Positions 30,761 through 41,237 of a stretch of 64,000 nucleotides of DNA are shown here, in pieces. This stretch comes from Stutzerimonas degradans (GTDB taxonomy: Bacteria; Pseudomonadota; Gammaproteobacteria; Pseudomonadales; Pseudomonadaceae). The position numbers and the translations under genes are program-made. A model generated the notes under the pieces. It saw nothing but the letters and a program-made list of their open reading frames with translations. It ran no database searches and was not told the DNA's origin. Where the stretch lies: NCBI RefSeq assembly GCF_024448505.1, contig NZ_JAMOHV010000001.1, positions 1-64,000 on the forward strand. Reading direction: 5' to 3'. How positions within the stretch are numbered: the first letter of the stretch is position 1; every line of letters begins with the position of its first letter.

Positions 30761-31660
30761 TCAGCGCGCCGCATCCGCGCCCAGGTGCTCGCTGAGGTAA
30801 TCGAGAAAACAGGCGATGCGCGAGGCCAGCGCGCTGTTGCGGTAATACACCGCGTTGATCGGCTGGCGCACGTCGACCCGCTGCGCCGCCAGCACCTCCA
30901 CCAGCGCGCCGCGCTGGCGATCTCTGTCGGTCATGAAATCGGACAGGCACGCCAGCCCCTCGCCGGCCAGCGCCAGCTCGCGCACCGTGTCGCCGCTGGA
31001 GGCCCGCAGCGCCGGGGCGATCCGCCAGCTTTCGCCCAGTGCATGGCGCAGTGGCCAGTCGTTGAGGCGATCCGGCTCGGTAAAGCCGATCAGGCTGTGA
31101 TCCGCCAGCTCCTCGACCCGCTGCGGCGTGCCATGCCGCGCCAGATAGGCCGGGCTCGCCAGCACCCGGCGCAGGGTGTGGTACAGCGGCCGTGCATGCA
31201 GGCTGGAATCGGGCAGCGGGCCGATGCGGATGGCCAGATCAATGCGCCGCTCCAGCAGATCGACGATGCGGTCATCGCTGTACAGCTCCAGCTCGATCAG
31301 CGGAAAGCGTGCACGGAAATCGCCGATCAGCGGCACGATCACATGCAGCATGAACGGCGACGCGGTATTGACCCGCAAGCGCCCGGCCGGCGCCTGCCGG
31401 CGCAGCGCCATCTGCTCCTCGGCTTCCTCGACGCTGGCCAGAATCCGCCGTGCCTGGGCGAGAAACGCCGCGCCTTCCTCGGTCAATTCCAACCGCCGCG
31501 TGGTGCGGCGCAACAGCGTTACCGCCAGCTTCTCTTCCAGCCGACTCAACGCCCGGCTGACGCCCGAAGCGGTCTGTTCCAGCTGCTCGGCCGCGGCACT
31601 GATCGAGCCACTGTCGACCACGCTGACAAAGGCGAGCATTTCGTCGAGGTTGGTTTTCAT
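30761..31660 (-). CDS. LysR-family transcriptional regulator
   Basis: From MKTNLDEMLAFVSVVDSGS the product has 299 residues. It has an N-terminal winged helix (SISAAAEQLEQTASGVSRALSRLEEKL) and a C-terminal LysR substrate domain. LysR genes usually face the gene they control. Here the divergent neighbour is the AT-rich DUF262-HEPN island, so the original target may have been displaced. Confidence 0.9.
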   Translation of the reverse strand: MKTNLDEMLAFVSVVDSGSISAAAEQLEQTASGVSRALSRLEEKLAVTLLRRTTRRLELTEEGAAFLAQARRILASVEEAEEQMALRRQAPAGRLRVNTASPFMLHVIVPLIGDFRARFPLIELELYSDDRIVDLLERRIDLAIRIGPLPDSSLHARPLYHTLRRVLASPAYLARHGTPQRVEELADHSLIGFTEPDRLNDWPLRHALGESWRIAPALRASSGDTVRELALAGEGLACLSDFMTDRDRQRGALVEVLAAQRVDVRQPINAVYYRNSALASRIACFLDYLSEHLGADAAR

Positions 31661-32028
31661 GGGGATCGTCTGAGAGGACGGAGAGGTGAGTCTGGCGCCA
31701 GTGCTGAGTGGCTTCAACCGGCGCGGTTTCCGGCTAGCTATGGTCGAGGCCGCCGACTGGTTGACCGCGATCAGAAAACCGCACCAAAAGCGGGCATCAA
31801 TCCATCGTCTGCTTTACCCCATGCGTAAGCAGTGACTAATGTGCCATCACGCGCAGCAACTGCGCACTCGATACACGTCGTGGAAGTGGCGCAGGAAGCG
31901 ATGTGGTGGCCGAATTGGCGGTGATAAAAATTCCCACGCCGTAAAAGTAAGTGTCATCAATGTGTTTTTACAAATTTACCAACGGAAGCTAGACTCCGAC
32001 CAGACTTATCTTAAGGCGTGTAACGTCC
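31661..32028. other. Intergenic region at the left edge of the AT-rich island
   Basis: No gene is supported here. Base composition changes from GC-rich to AT-rich at about 31920, where runs of A and T begin. This is the likely left boundary of the island. No terminal repeat or integrase was seen. Confidence 0.6.
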
Positions 32029-33093
32029 ATGAATGACACAACAGAGTTTGGAAAAGAGATACGTACTACTGCTGTAGATTTTTCTTTTGGTGAATTGCTT
32101 AATTTGCATAACGATAAAGAGATAATAATTCGTCCGGAGTATCAAAGGCTATTCCGCTGGTCAAACGAACAAAGATCTAGACTGATAGAATCGATAATAT
32201 TGGGTTTGCCGATTCCCCCTATATTCCTTGTTGAAGGCGATAATGGTGTCTTGGAGCTTATTGACGGCCTACAGCGAACTAGCTCTGTTTTGCAGTTCTT
32301 AGATCATGAAGCTATAAATGAGCCGGAGCTCGTGTTGATCGGGTGCGATATTTTAGATTCGCTAAATGGCCTGCGCTTTCAAGATCTTCCGCTAACCGTT
32401 CGATTAAAAGTAAAAAGATCCCCCATACGAGCGACAATAATCAACAAAACCGGTGATGCTTTTGTTAAGTACGAGATGTTTAAGCGGCTGAATACTGGCG
32501 GCTCTCTTTTGTCAGCGCAAGAAATAAGAAATTGTAGCTCGAGAATGGTGGAGGGGGGGGATATATTTTATGATGCGATCCAGGAAATGGCGCAATACCC
32601 AAACTACCTAACTGCAACCTCTCGACTGCCGGCTAATTTTAGAGAGAAGCGAGCTGATGAGGAGCTTGTTCTTCGGTTCTTTGCGGTTACGTTATATCGC
32701 CAAAATTATAAGGGTAATATTGAGACTTGGCTGGATTCCTTCATGGAGGACATTTTATTCGGCAGACAACCTTTTGATTTAACAGCGGAGCGACAGCGGT
32801 TCTTTACGGTATTTGACTTAATTAGTGAAAAATTAGGCAGTGATGCCTTCACTCGCTTCAATGACGATGGGCAAGCAGTGGGTAGGCTGGCGCCTGCATA
32901 CTATGAGGCTTCTGTATGTGCGTTTGACAGTAATCGAGATTCTTTGGTAGCGCTTTCTGCTGAGGATGTGAGAAAGCGGCTTCAGGCTGCTTTCTCAGAT
33001 GACCGTTTTATTAACGCAACAGGACCTGGAGCTAATACTGTTCCCAAGCTTAACGAAAGGATTGCGGTAGTGTCAGAGTACCTAGCTGCATGA
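32029..33093 (+). CDS. DUF262 (GmrSD N-terminal-like, ParB/Srx fold) protein
   Basis: The 354-residue product has the DUF262 signature: PEYQRLFRWS at residues 36-45, ESIILGLPIPPIFL at 54-67 and LIDGLQRTSSVLQFL at 77-91. The last is a variant of the DGQQR nucleotide-hydrolysis motif. Families with this domain occur in GmrSD-type restriction systems and in many uncharacterised defence modules. The gene overlaps the next start by 4 bases (ATGA). Codon use is AT-rich: the 60 bases at 32041-32100 contain 21 G+C, against 43 in 34201-34260. This suggests horizontal acquisition. Confidence 0.85.
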   Translation: MNDTTEFGKEIRTTAVDFSFGELLNLHNDKEIIIRPEYQRLFRWSNEQRSRLIESIILGLPIPPIFLVEGDNGVLELIDGLQRTSSVLQFLDHEAINEPELVLIGCDILDSLNGLRFQDLPLTVRLKVKRSPIRATIINKTGDAFVKYEMFKRLNTGGSLLSAQEIRNCSSRMVEGGDIFYDAIQEMAQYPNYLTATSRLPANFREKRADEELVLRFFAVTLYRQNYKGNIETWLDSFMEDILFGRQPFDLTAERQRFFTVFDLISEKLGSDAFTRFNDDGQAVGRLAPAYYEASVCAFDSNRDSLVALSAEDVRKRLQAAFSDDRFINATGPGANTVPKLNERIAVVSEYLAA

Positions 33094-33707
33094 CAGATGT
33101 TCTGGATGCTCTTACTAGAGATCTTGACTGGCGTGAAACTGAAATCGCAACTATGCGAGTTCTGCTTTCTGCATCGAGTTCTAACATACAGCGAAGAACC
33201 CTGCTTAGGGCAGCGTGGGCGATGCTCTATGCTCATTATGAGGGATTTTGTAAAGAGGCGCTTACTATATATTTTGATGCGATAAGCAAGGCTGAAGTTG
33301 TATGCTCTGAATTGCCTGCGTCAACGCAGGTATTTGCGTTAGCAGTTCCTCTGAATTTGCTAAAGCACTCCAGTGTTCCGGACTTCCTGGAGGGTGTGAA
33401 AAAGTTCCACGCTAGCTATATGGAAAAAGCTCCCGTCTTTCCTGAGGTAGATACTCAGTCTAACCTTTGGCCGAACGTGCTTAATGATTTGCTTGTCACT
33501 GCTGATTTGAGTTGCTCTAAGATTTTGGAGCATGAGGTTAAACTAAGAACCTTGGTTAGCCGGAGGAACGAAATTGCTCATGGGAAAAATAATTTGATTG
33601 ATGAGGTCTCATATTATTTAGGGTTTGAACAGGCAGTGTACGATGTGATGTATGATTTAGCATTGCAGATTGACGAGCGGCTAAGTTGTTCACCTTTTAA
33701 ATCGTGA
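33090..33707 (+). CDS. HEPN-domain protein, MAE_28990/MAE_18760-like
   Basis: The 205-residue product is mainly helical and carries a HEPN ribonuclease motif, SRRNEIAHG, with Arg159, Asn160 and His164 (RX4H). The segment WAMLYAHYEGFCKEAL near residues 47-62 is also typical of the MAE_28990/MAE_18760 type. HEPN proteins are often RNases acting as toxins in toxin-antitoxin or abortive-infection systems. This one is coupled to a DUF262 gene by an ATGA overlap, so the two proteins likely act together. Activity is not shown. Confidence 0.8.
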   Translation: MTDVLDALTRDLDWRETEIATMRVLLSASSSNIQRRTLLRAAWAMLYAHYEGFCKEALTIYFDAISKAEVVCSELPASTQVFALAVPLNLLKHSSVPDFLEGVKKFHASYMEKAPVFPEVDTQSNLWPNVLNDLLVTADLSCSKILEHEVKLRTLVSRRNEIAHGKNNLIDEVSYYLGFEQAVYDVMYDLALQIDERLSCSPFKS

Positions 33708-33728
33708 GTTGTAGCGCAGCGGTAACCT

Positions 33729-33883
33729 GGGTCAGACCATTTATGCTGGCAAGCTTGCTAGGCCGTGCTATGCCGCTTTATTTTAGGCCGGGAAAGGGAC
33801 AGATTCATTTACTGCAGGTTGCTAGCTTTATATTGCAGGAAAACACGGAAAAGGGGGACAGACATTTATCCGCAGGTTGCTAG
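33729..33883 (+). repeat. Three imperfect direct repeats right of the island
   Basis: A unit that starts GGG(T/A)CAGA, passes through ATTTA or TTTAT, and ends in (C/G)TTGCTAG is seen starting at 33729, 33796 and 33855. Starts are spaced 67 and 59 bases apart. The GGGACAGA(T)-ATTT pattern recalls sequences near REP-associated transposase (RAYT) loci, but no transposase is present. Confidence 0.6.
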
Positions 33884-33937
33884 GCTCGTAACACGCTGCC
33901 ACTTTCTCCGGCGTAGCTCTCCACAAGGTCCAAACCC

Positions 33938-34504
33938 ATGCTGCTAACAACTCTCCTCGTCCCCACCTACACGCAAATGCTCAAAACCCTCTCCGGCTGG
34001 CTGAAGAAGGCGCAGGCCCAGCTGCCGGAAGCGGAGGCGCAGGCGTTGTTATCCGCGCGGCTGGCGCCGGATATGTTTCCGCTGTCGACTCAGGTTCGCT
34101 TTGCCTGCGTGCAGGCGCGGGAGGCGGTGTGCCGGTTGAGAGGCGAGGCCTTTCCGGCTGTCATCAACGAGTTGCTGGACGAGGGGCGGCAGGCGGGTGA
34201 GCGGCCGGGCACGCTGGCCGATGCCTATGCGCGGATCGAGGAGACGGTGGCGTTGCTCGACGGCCTCGCCGCCGATGCGCTGGATGCCAACGCGGGCAAG
34301 CCAATCGCCCATGAGCTGGCAAACGGGATGATCTTCGACCTGACCGCGGGGCAGTACGCCCGTGACTGGACGCTGGCGCAGTTCTATTTCCACGTGATGA
34401 CCGCGTATTCGATCTTGCGCAAGGAAGGGATCGCGCTCGGCAAGGCGGATTACGTGGCGCACATGCTGCCCTATCTGCGTCCGGAATCGATTCCGAAGGG
34501 GTAG
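33938..34504 (+). CDS. DUF1993 family protein
   Basis: The 188-residue product begins LLTTLLVPTYTQMLKTLSGWL and ends in FYFHVMTAYSILRKEGIALGKADY, which is the DUF1993 pattern of a DinB-like four-helix bundle. Its function is unknown. Base composition is again GC-rich here, so the island ends to its left. Confidence 0.85.
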   Translation: MLLTTLLVPTYTQMLKTLSGWLKKAQAQLPEAEAQALLSARLAPDMFPLSTQVRFACVQAREAVCRLRGEAFPAVINELLDEGRQAGERPGTLADAYARIEETVALLDGLAADALDANAGKPIAHELANGMIFDLTAGQYARDWTLAQFYFHVMTAYSILRKEGIALGKADYVAHMLPYLRPESIPKG

Positions 34505-34533
34505 CGAAGGCAGCCCGGACGTAACGCGTGGGC

Positions 34534-34567
34534 GCGTGGAAAAGGCTGCGCCGTTTTCCACCCTACG
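34534..34567. repeat. REP-like palindromic repeat, single hairpin
   Basis: The sequence GTGGAAAAGGCTGCGCCGTTTTCCAC is an imperfect hairpin whose right arm is followed by CCTACG. It belongs to a repeat family that recurs at 34664, 35767, 37952, 54763 and 54922. Confidence 0.75.
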
Positions 34568-34663
34568 GGTCTGTCGTGGAGCCTTCTCGGCCTCCTGATG
34601 CGCGAGGGCCGGATGCAACGCAAAGACGGATCTCGCCGTCATGTTGCGCAAGTGAGGTAGCGC

Positions 34664-34747
34664 GTAGGGTGGATAACGCGCAGCGCGCTTATCCACCGTT
34701 CGGGACGCGGGCAAGGTGGAAAAGGCATTGCCGTTTTCCACCCTACG
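34664..34747. repeat. REP-like composite palindromic repeat
   Basis: Two hairpins (34664-34698, with GGTGGATAA and TTATCCACC arms; 34715-34747, with GGTGGAAAA and TTTTCCACC arms) are framed by outer inverted ends GTAGGGTGGA and TCCACCCTAC. The element lies between the convergent DUF1993 and yghU genes. Confidence 0.8.
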
Positions 34748-34762
34748 AACCGCGCGGCGTGC

Positions 34763-35605
34763 TCAGTCGAGATCGGCCGCGCTGTGGCGTTCGGGCGCCT
34801 GCTCCGATTCCTCGCCCCAGGTACGGTTGACCTTGCGGCCACGGATGACGGCCGGGCGTGCGGCGATCTCATTTGCCCAGCGCTGCACGTGCTGGTAGTC
34901 CTGCACCGAGAGGAACTCGCCCGCGCCGTACAGCTCACCCAGCGCCAGCACGCCGTACCAGGGCCAGATCGCCATGTCGGCGATGCTGTAGTCGTCACCG
35001 GCGACGTAGCGGTGTTCGGCCAGCTGGCGGTCGAGCACGTCGAGCTGACGCTTGGCTTCCATCGCGTAGCGGTTGATCGGGTATTCGTATTTCTCCGGCG
35101 CGTAGGCGTAGAAGTGGCCGAAGCCGCCGCCGAGGAACGGCGCCGAGCCCATCTGCCAGAACAGCCAGTTCAGCGTCTCGGTGCGTGCGCGCAGTTCCGT
35201 GGGCAGGAAGGCGCCGAATTTCTCCGCGAGGTAGACCAGGATCGAGCCGGACTCGAACACCCGCAGCGGCCCGCCTTCGGCGCTGTGATCGACCAGCGCG
35301 GGAATCTTGGAGTTCGGGTTGACCTCGACGAAGCCGCTGCCGAACTGGTCGCCATCGCCGATGCGGATCGGCCAGGCGTCGTACTCCGCGCCGGCGTGGC
35401 CGCTGGCGAGCAGTTCCTCGAGCATGATGTTGACCTTCACACCGTTGGGCGTGGCCAGCGAATACAGCTGCAGCGGATGCTTGCCCACCGGCAGCGCCCG
35501 CTGCACTCGCGCGCCGGCGGTCGGTGCGTTGATGTTGGCGAACTGGCCGCCGGACGGTGCGTCGTGAACCCAGACTTTCGGCGGGATGTAGCTCTTGTCG
35601 GACAT
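34763..35605 (-). CDS. yghU: YghU-type glutathione S-transferase / disulfide bond reductase
   Basis: The 280-residue product agrees with E. coli YghU along its whole length: LPVGKHPLQLYSLATPNGVKV, RIGDGDQFGSGFVEVNPNSKIPAL, FESGSILVYLAEKFG and the C-terminal IADMAIWPWYG. YghU binds two glutathione molecules per subunit and reduces disulfides. It is flanked on both sides by REP-like repeats. Confidence 0.93.
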   Translation of the reverse strand: MSDKSYIPPKVWVHDAPSGGQFANINAPTAGARVQRALPVGKHPLQLYSLATPNGVKVNIMLEELLASGHAGAEYDAWPIRIGDGDQFGSGFVEVNPNSKIPALVDHSAEGGPLRVFESGSILVYLAEKFGAFLPTELRARTETLNWLFWQMGSAPFLGGGFGHFYAYAPEKYEYPINRYAMEAKRQLDVLDRQLAEHRYVAGDDYSIADMAIWPWYGVLALGELYGAGEFLSVQDYQHVQRWANEIAARPAVIRGRKVNRTWGEESEQAPERHSAADLD

Positions 35606-35766
35606 GACGATCTCCTCAGCGTGATTCGAATCGGGGCGTGCGCAGCATGCTACGCGCTCGGCGCGCCGGGGCGAAATCAGCCGGATCGATAGCGATCATC
35701 GATGCTCGACGAGTGGGAGGTGCTGTGTGAGGGCGCGCGGAAAGCGCGTGTCGCTCAAGCGTGGCG

Positions 35767-35862
35767 CGTAGGGTGGATGACCGCCTGGGCGATCATCCAC
35801 CGGCGCTGGGCCGTTGCGGCGTTCCGGCCGGTGGAAAAGGCTGCGCCGTTTTCCACCCTACG
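35767..35862. repeat. REP-like composite palindromic repeat
   Basis: A 96-bp element framed by CGTAGGGTGGA and TCCACCCTACG contains two hairpins (TGGATGACCGCC / GATCATCCA; GTGGAAAA / TTTTCCAC). It lies just downstream of trpA. Confidence 0.8.
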
Positions 35863-35878
35863 TGTGGAGCGGGGATGT

Positions 35879-36696
35879 TCAGCCGCGGGCGCCGCCGCGG
35901 GCGTTGCGCACGCCGGTGCTGAGTTCGCGGCACAGGCCCAGCACGCCTTGCACCGCCTGTTCCGGGCTTTTGGCGCTGGCGATCTGGTCGATCAGTGCCG
36001 AGCCGACCACCACGCCCTCGGTCAGCCGGGCGATGGCCGCGGCCTGCTCCGGCGTGCGGATGCCGAAGCCCACGCATACCGGAATATCGGTGTGGCGCTT
36101 GAGGCGCGCCACCGCTTCCTCGACGTGCTCCAGGGTGGCCGAGCCGGCGCCGGTCACGCCGGCCACCGAGACGTAGTAGACGAAGCCCGAGCTGCCGTTG
36201 AGCACGGTGGGCAGGCGCTGGTCGTCGGTGGTCGGCGTGGTCAGGCGGATGAAGTCGATGCCGGCGGCCTGGGCCGGGTCGCACAGCTCGTCGTTATGTT
36301 CCGGCGGCAGGTCGACGACGATCAGGCCGTCGACGCCGGCCTCTTTCGCATCGGCGACGAAGCGTTCGACGCCATAGGCGAAGATCGGGTTGTAGTAGCC
36401 CATCAGCACCAGCGGCGTGCTGGCGTTGGTTTCGCGGAATTCGCGGACCATCTGCAGCGTCTTTGGCAGGTTCTGCTTGGCCGCCAGCGCGCGGATGTTG
36501 GCCAGCTGGATCGCCGGGCCGTCGGCCATCGGGTCGGTGAACGGCATGCCCAGTTCGATGACGTCGGCGCCAGCTTCGGGCAGGCCCTTGAGGATCGCCA
36601 GCGAGGTGGCGTAGTCCGGGTCGCCGGCGGTGACGAAGGTCACCAAGGCGGCGCGGTTCTGCTGCTTCAGTTCGGCAAAGCGGCTCTGCAGGCGGC

Positions 36697-36700
<4 letters not shown>
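35879..36700 (-). CDS. trpA: Tryptophan synthase alpha subunit
   Basis: TrpA cleaves indole-3-glycerol phosphate to indole and glyceraldehyde-3-phosphate. From [15 protein letters not shown] the product has 273 residues, with the catalytic Glu49 (VIELGMPF) and Asp60 (DPMADGP). Its start overlaps the trpB stop by 4 bases, so the two are co-translated. Confidence 0.97.
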
Positions 36701-37908
<1,208 letters not shown>

Positions 37909-37951
37909 GGAGCGCTCCTTGATTGGGTGCCGGTGTACGCAGTCGGGGTGA

Positions 37952-38033
37952 CCGTAGGGTGGACAACAGCGCAGCCTTGTCCACCATCGTGATCGACGGT
38001 GGAAAATCGCTTCGCGGGTTTTCCACCCTACGG
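37952..38033. repeat. REP-like composite palindromic repeat in the trpI-trpB gap
   Basis: An 82-bp element with perfect outer ends CCGTAGGGTGGA and TCCACCCTACGG holds two inner hairpins. It occupies the middle of the shared control region between trpB and trpI. Confidence 0.85.
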
Positions 38034-38114
38034 CAGGTATGAGGGCGAGCTTACGGCTGCAGGCCCTCGCGGAAAAGCGATAAGATCGCCGAAACACGTC
38101 AGGAAAACTCACCT

Positions 38115-39020
38115 ATGGCGACTGAGCTTCCCCCCCTCAACGCGTTGCGTGCCTTCGAGGCGGTCGCCCGCCTGGGCAGCCTGAAGCGCGCTGCCGACGA
38201 GCTGAACGTCACCCACGGGGCCATCAGCCGGCAGCTGCGAACGCTCGAGGAAACCCTCGGGGTGGCGCTGCTGCAAAAGGAAGGGCGCGGCGTAAAACTC
38301 ACCGATACCGGGCGTCGGCTGGGCGAGGCGAGTGGCGAGGCTTTCGCCAAGCTGCGCGGCGCCTGTGACGAACTCCGTCGCGATACCGCCGAGGCGCCGT
38401 TCGTGCTCGGCTGTCCGGGCAGCCTGCTGGCGCGCTGGTTCATTCCGCGGCTGGACCGGCTCAACCGCGATCTGCCGGAACTGCGCCTGCAACTGTCGGC
38501 CAGCGAGGGCGAGCTGGACCCGCGTCGCCCCGGCCTGGATGCCACGCTGTGGTACGCCGAGCCGCCGTGGCCGGCCGACATGCAGGTGTTCGAGCTGGAC
38601 GCCGAGCGCATCGGCCCGGTGCTCAGCCCGCATCATCCGCGGTGTGCCGCGCTGCGTGCGCTGCCGGCGGCGGCGCTGCTCGACGAGCCGTTGCTGCACC
38701 CGGCCTCGCGACCGCAGGCCTGGCCGAGCTGGGCACAGCAGCAAGGGCTGGAGCCGGCACGGCTGCGGTTGGGGCAGAGCTTCGAGCACCTGTATTTTCT
38801 CCTGGAAGCGGCGCTGGCCGGGCTCGGCGTGGCCATCGCCCCGCAGCAGCTGGTCGCCGATGACCTCGCCAGCGGCCGTCTGCTGGCGCCCTGGGGCTTC
38901 GTCGAGACCTCCGCACGGCTGGCGCTGTGGGTGCCGACACGGCGGGTCGGCCGGCGTGCCGAGCGGCTGGCCGAGTGGTTGCGTGCGGAGCTTCACGAGG
39001 CGCGCCCGTCGCCGGGCTGA
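38115..39020 (+). CDS. trpI: LysR-type regulator of tryptophan synthase, TrpI
   Basis: TrpI activates trpBA in Pseudomonas when indoleglycerol phosphate accumulates. The 301-residue product has a LysR winged helix ([25 protein letters not shown]) and the TrpI segments [22 protein letters not shown] and [17 protein letters not shown]. Position opposite trpB supports the assignment. Confidence 0.95.
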   Translation: MATELPPLNALRAFEAVARLGSLKRAADELNVTHGAISRQLRTLEETLGVALLQKEGRGVKLTDTGRRLGEASGEAFAKLRGACDELRRDTAEAPFVLGCPGSLLARWFIPRLDRLNRDLPELRLQLSASEGELDPRRPGLDATLWYAEPPWPADMQVFELDAERIGPVLSPHHPRCAALRALPAAALLDEPLLHPASRPQAWPSWAQQQGLEPARLRLGQSFEHLYFLLEAALAGLGVAIAPQQLVADDLASGRLLAPWGFVETSARLALWVPTRRVGRRAERLAEWLRAELHEARPSPG

Positions 39021-39132
39021 CCCTGCGCCGCGGCCGAACTCCGGCGTGACCGTCGAGTCCTATGCGCATCGCCGCGTGGCGCGTTCGACGGGCCTTGCGA
39101 CGAGCCCCTTCGCGCAAAAAAGGATTTTCCAG

Positions 39133-39648
39133 ATGACCCCGCTCTTTCTCGCTCCGGCCCTGCTGGCCGGTCTGCTGGCCTCGGCCTCGGCCTCGGCCGC
39201 GGCGCAGGCCGCCGTCATCGAACTGGACGGCATCGGCCTGTCGCGGGACGTACCCTGCAACGGTCAGGCAGTGAACATCTCCGGTAACGGCAACCGTATC
39301 CAGCTGACCGGCGACTGCGGCGCGGTCGAGGTCTATGGCTCGGATCATCAGGTGAGCCTGCAGCGTGCCGCCGCGCTGACCGTCTCCGGTGCCGAGAACA
39401 GCGTGCAGGCCGAGGCCGTCGGCAGCCTGAGCGTGGACACCAACCGCAACCGTGTGCGCACGGCCATCGTGGCCGGCGCCGAGCCGGCGGTCGTGGAGGT
39501 GAGCGGTGCCGAGCACGAACTGGAGCTGCGCTTCGACGCGCCGGCGCAGGTGTCCGTCGAAGGTGCCGACAACCAGTTGCTCTGGCAGGGCCAGGAGCCG
39601 CACTTCGCCGTCGGCGGCGTCGATCAGCGGATCGAGCGCAAGCCGTGA
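39133..39648 (+). CDS. DUF3060 protein, exported
   Basis: The 171-residue product has a signal peptide (MTPLFLAPALLAGLLASASASAAAQA in outline) and then repeated short beta units (ISGNGNRIQLTGDCGAVEVYG, VSGAENSVQAEAVG), typical of DUF3060. It should be periplasmic or surface-exposed. The function is unknown. Confidence 0.8.
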   Translation: MTPLFLAPALLAGLLASASASAAAQAAVIELDGIGLSRDVPCNGQAVNISGNGNRIQLTGDCGAVEVYGSDHQVSLQRAAALTVSGAENSVQAEAVGSLSVDTNRNRVRTAIVAGAEPAVVEVSGAEHELELRFDAPAQVSVEGADNQLLWQGQEPHFAVGGVDQRIERKP

Positions 39649-39664
39649 AGCGGATCAGCCGGCG

Positions 39665-39880
39665 ATGAAGCGCACGCCGGTGGCCTCCAGCAGCCTACGC
39701 TCGCTGGGTTACGACGCCGCGCAGCAGGTGCTGGAGGTGGAGTTCGCCAGCGGCGCGCTGTACCGCTACGAGCAGGTGCCGGCCGCGGCGGTGCAAGCGC
39801 TGCTGCAGGCCGATTCGCTGGGCCGGCATTTCAATCAGGTATTCAAGCCGCAGCACTACCCCTACCGGCGCATCGCATGA
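39665..39880 (+). CDS. KTSC domain protein
   Basis: The 71-residue product matches the KTSC domain: SSSLRSLGYDAAQQVLEVEFASG, then LYRYEQVP and the C-terminal GRHFNQVFKPQHYPYRRI. Such domains occur in small proteins of unknown function and at the ends of tRNA ligase-like proteins. Confidence 0.85.
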   Translation: MKRTPVASSSLRSLGYDAAQQVLEVEFASGALYRYEQVPAAAVQALLQADSLGRHFNQVFKPQHYPYRRIA

Positions 39881-39982
39881 ATGGCCGCCGCGGCGGCTGA
39901 ACTTCGCGTGGCTCTGCTAGCCTCAATTCAGGCAGGGACGGCCTCAATCGAGCGGAGGCTCATCGAACGCAAGGGGGCATTC

Positions 39983-40198
39983 ATGTCGGACCATCACACC
40001 TACAAGAAGATCGAGATCGTCGGCTCGTCGCGCAACAGCGTCGACGAGGCGATCCGCAACGCCGTGGCCGAGGCGGGCAAGACGCTGAAGAACCTGGAAT
40101 GGTTCGAGGTCGGCGAGATTCGCGGGCACATCCGCGACGGCCAGGTGGCGCACTTCCAGGTCACGGTGAAGATCGGCTTCCGCCTCAACGACAGCTGA
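39983..40198 (+). CDS. Dodecin
   Basis: The 71-residue product is a dodecin (YKKIEIVGSSRNSVDEAIRNA, then LEWFEVGEIRGHI and VAHFQVTVKIGFRL). Dodecins form hollow dodecamers that store flavin. The ATG at 39983 is chosen because MSDHHTYKKIEIVG is the family start. Confidence 0.93.
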   Translation: MSDHHTYKKIEIVGSSRNSVDEAIRNAVAEAGKTLKNLEWFEVGEIRGHIRDGQVAHFQVTVKIGFRLNDS

Positions 40199-40227
40199 CG
40201 CGGCAGCCGCGCTGAGGCGTGCCGGGC

Positions 40228-41223
40228 TCACTTCAGCCCGGCAAGAATCTCGAAGGCGCGGTGGCGGTCGGCGGTTTCGTACAGATCGCAGGTAAAGATC
40301 AGTTCGTCGGCCTGGGTCTGCTCCAGCAGCACGTCCAGCCGCGCACGCACCTTCTCCGGCCCGCCGATCAGCGCCAGACCGAGGAAATCGCCCACCGCCT
40401 GCTGCTCATGCGGCAGCCACAGGCCGTGCATGCTCGGCACCGGCGGGCGCAGCACCAGGCTCTGGCCGCGGATCAGCGCGAGGATGCGCTGGTAGACGCT
40501 GGTCGCCAGGTACTCGGCCTGCTCGTCGCTGTCAGCGGCGATCAGCGGTACGCCGAGCATCACGTAGGGTTTGTCGAGGACCGCCGAGGGCTGGAAGTTG
40601 TCGCGGTAGAGCTTGATCGCCTGATGCATGAAGCGCGGCGCGAAATGCGAGGCGAAGGCATACGGCAGGCCCTTGGCCGCGGCCAGCTGGGCGCTGAACA
40701 GGCTGGAGCCGAGCAGCCAGATCGGCACGTTGCTGTTCATGCCGGGCATGGCGATGACGCGCTGGTTCGGCTGGCGCGGGCCGAGCAACCGTTCCAGTTC
40801 CTCGACGTCCTGCGGGAAGTCGTCGGCGCTGCCCATGCGGTCGCGGCGCAGCGCGTGCGCGGTGAACTGGTCGGCACCCGGCGCACGGCCGAGGCCCAGA
40901 TCGATGCGCCCGGGATATAGGGCCTCCAGCGTGCCGAACTGTTCGGCGATCACCAGCGGTGCGTGGTTGGGCAGCATCACCCCGCCGGCGCCGAGGCGGA
41001 TGCGCGTGGTGTTGGCGGCCAGGTAGCCGATCAGCACGGCGGTGGCGGCACTGGCGATGCCGTCCATGTTGTGGTGCTCGGCGACCCAGAAGCGCTCGAA
41101 GCCGAGCCCTTCGACGTGCCGTGCCAGCGCCAGGGCATTGTGCAGCGCCTGGGCCGGCGTGCCGTCATCGCGGATCGGTGCCAGGTCTAGGGCGGAAAAG
41201 CGGGTCTGGGCAATACGGGACAT
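40228..41223 (-). CDS. LLM-class flavin-dependent oxidoreductase
   Basis: The 331-residue product is a luciferase-like monooxygenase family member ([55 protein letters not shown]). It resembles the YhbW-type group. The substrate is unknown. It faces the dodecin gene, which may be relevant as both bind flavin, though this is speculation. Confidence 0.92.
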   Translation of the reverse strand: MSRIAQTRFSALDLAPIRDDGTPAQALHNALALARHVEGLGFERFWVAEHHNMDGIASAATAVLIGYLAANTTRIRLGAGGVMLPNHAPLVIAEQFGTLEALYPGRIDLGLGRAPGADQFTAHALRRDRMGSADDFPQDVEELERLLGPRQPNQRVIAMPGMNSNVPIWLLGSSLFSAQLAAAKGLPYAFASHFAPRFMHQAIKLYRDNFQPSAVLDKPYVMLGVPLIAADSDEQAEYLATSVYQRILALIRGQSLVLRPPVPSMHGLWLPHEQQAVGDFLGLALIGGPEKVRARLDVLLEQTQADELIFTCDLYETADRHRAFEILAGLK

Positions 41224-41237
41224 CGTCTACCTCTTCC

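Noticed and set aside
31900..31945. Possible insertion-sequence end (TGGCGGTGATAAAAATTCCCAC)
   Set aside because: It looks like sequences near IS21-type transposases, but no partner end or transposase exists.
33708..33735. tRNA-like opening GTAGCGCAGCGGTAAC
   Set aside because: It resembles a D-arm only; no acceptor, anticodon or T-arm could be paired.
40221..40242. Hairpin GCCGGGCT / AGCCCGGC at the dodecin-oxidoreductase junction
   Set aside because: It is GC-rich with no T-run and overlaps a stop codon, so a terminator call is weak.
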